In this document: positions 4,741 to 5,719 of the stretch, one piece after another
Layout of the letters: each line of letters begins with the position of its first letter
Position numbering within the stretch: the first letter of the stretch is position 1
Assembly (NCBI GenBank): GCA_016764015.1
Contig: JAESSR010000136.1
Span: 1 to 5,719 of the forward strand
Direction: 5' to 3'
DNA from: Phycisphaerales bacterium
GTDB taxonomy: Bacteria; Planctomycetota; Phycisphaerae; Phycisphaerales; UBA1924
Length of the DNA: 5,719 bases
The notes under the pieces: model-generated
Told to the model about the DNA's origin: nothing
The model's input: only the letters and a program-made list of their open reading frames with translations
Databases searched by the model: none
Made by a program: the position numbers and the translations under genes

Positions 4741-5719
4741 TGCGGTGGGTATTTCGTGCCAAATCTGCTGCTGATTCGAGGCCACTGACCCAGACCAAGG
4801 GCGGCGTTATCCGTCGGATGATCCGTGCAGGGTTTGATTCAGCGGCGACCAATGATGGCAATCGCCGCCATTGGATGCATGCCGACGGTTTGAGTGCTGA
4901 CGCGGCCGCATCGCCTGAGGTGCGACGAATCCTTCGTAATCGTGCTCGATACGAAACCGCCAACAACTCTTACGCCAAAGGGATTGTGCTCACGCTTGCC
5001 AACGATGTTGTTGGCACCGGTCCTCGGCTGCAACTGCTCACCGATGATGAAATCGGAAACTCCCGGCTCGAACATGCCTTCGCTGCGTGGAGCAAGGAGA
5101 TCGGGCTTCCAGAGAAACTCCGTACCATGCGAATGGCTCGGGCGACCGATGGCGAGATGTTCGTCGTCCTGACCAGCAATCCCAATCTTCGTTCGCCGAT
5201 CAAACTCGACCTTCGGCTCATCGAAGCCGATCAGGTGACCACGCCCGACCTCTCGATACTCGATGATGGAGCCGTCGATGGGATCGTGTTCGATTCATTT
5301 GGCAACCCGGTCGAATATCACATGCTCAAGGGGCATCCGGGCGATGCACGCACCGGATTCCTCGGGATCGAATACGACCGCGTGCCTGCTGAGTCTGTGA
5401 TTCACTACTTCCGCGCGGATCGTGCGGGGCAAAGCCGAGGGATTCCGGACATCACGCCCGCGTTGCCACTCTTTTCACAGTTGCGGCGATTCACGCTGGC
5501 CGTGCTTGGCGCAGCCGAGACGGCGGCCGACTTTGCGGGCATTCTCTACACCGACACACCCGCCAACGGCGAGGCCGAAGCGGTCGAACCGATGGACGCG
5601 ATTGAACTTGAAGCACGATCGTTGCTCACGATGCCCGGCGGGTGGAAGATGGCGCAGCTCAAGGCCGAGCAACCAGCGACGACCTACGCCGAGTTCAAGC
5701 GGGAGATTCTCAACGAGAT
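4737..5719 (+). CDS. Phage portal protein, lambda family (3' partial)
   Basis: The first 327 codons of a portal protein; the frame stays open to the window end. Twelve portal subunits form the ring at one capsid vertex through which the terminase packages DNA and DNA leaves at infection. Two ATGs in tandem at 4737 and 4740 could start it; the first overlaps the gpW-like stop, and a purine-rich GGGGGGTG just upstream is the only hint of a ribosome site. Typical lambda-portal segments are the N-terminal helix with ILRNRARYETANNSYAKG (about 65-82), the motif LANDVVGTGPRL (about 87-98), the DLRLIEADQV strand (158-167), the GIVFDSFGNPVEYH strand-turn-strand (182-195), and HYFRADRAGQSRGIPDITPAL (223-243, split here as HYFRADRAGQ and SRGIPDITPAL). 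The last is the very conserved wing/stem region before the long helix LRRFTLAVLGAAETAAD. Full-length members are about 480-550 aa, so about a third is missing. No disruption is seen. Confidence 0.93.
   Translation, partial: MMRWVFRAKSAADSRPLTQTKGGVIRRMIRAGFDSAATNDGNRRHWMHADGLSADAAASPEVRRILRNRARYETANNSYAKGIVLTLANDVVGTGPRLQLLTDDEIGNSRLEHAFAAWSKEIGLPEKLRTMRMARATDGEMFVVLTSNPNLRSPIKLDLRLIEADQVTTPDLSILDDGAVDGIVFDSFGNPVEYHMLKGHPGDARTGFLGIEYDRVPAESVIHYFRADRAGQSRGIPDITPALPLFSQLRRFTLAVLGAAETAADFAGILYTDTPANGEAEAVEPMDAIELEARSLLTMPGGWKMAQLKAEQPATTYAEFKREILNE

Overview
The window is part of a tailed-phage or prophage late (packaging and head) operon with a foreign three-gene cassette set into it on the opposite strand. 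The + strand genes follow the lambda-like order A (terminase large subunit) - W (head joining) - B (portal), and the first and last genes run off the window ends. The host cannot be named from the sequence alone. The phage genes are roughly 60% G+C by hand-sampled blocks, and several + strand starts have no clear Shine-Dalgarno sequence. The overall feel is of a phage of a high-GC Gram-negative or planctomycete-like bacterium, but this is a weak inference.

Layout: 1-1838 (+) is a GpA-type terminase large subunit that lacks its N-terminus. 1835-2032 (+) is a 65-residue NrdR-like zinc-ribbon protein, translationally coupled to the terminase by an ATGA overlap. 2054-4004 (-) is a compact operon. 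Read in its own direction it encodes a HigB/RelE-type mRNA-interferase toxin (98 aa), a HigA-type antitoxin fused to an ImmA/IrrE (COG2856) zinc-peptidase domain (about 375 aa), and an unrecognised 168-aa protein with an acidic tail. 4005-4243 is noncoding and holds the presumed toxin-antitoxin promoter, an operator-like palindrome and two inverted repeats. 4244-4495 (+) is a small basic protein of unknown function. 4540-4740 (+) is a gpW-like head-tail joining protein. 4737-5719 (+) is the N-terminal 327 codons of a lambda-type portal protein, again with an ATGA overlap.

How it fits together: the terminase motor docks on the portal to package DNA, and gpW-like proteins finish the filled head. 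The inverted cassette has visibly lower G+C (about 37-50% in sampled blocks, against about 60% around it), its own promoter-like signals and stronger Shine-Dalgarno sequences. This is the profile of a phage 'moron' or cargo module. Its most interesting property is the combination of toxin, protease-fused antitoxin and a conserved-looking third protein. That suggests a three-component stress- or phage-sensing toxin-antitoxin (TA) system carried between the A and W genes of a phage late operon. Late transcription of the phage operon would run antisense through this cassette.
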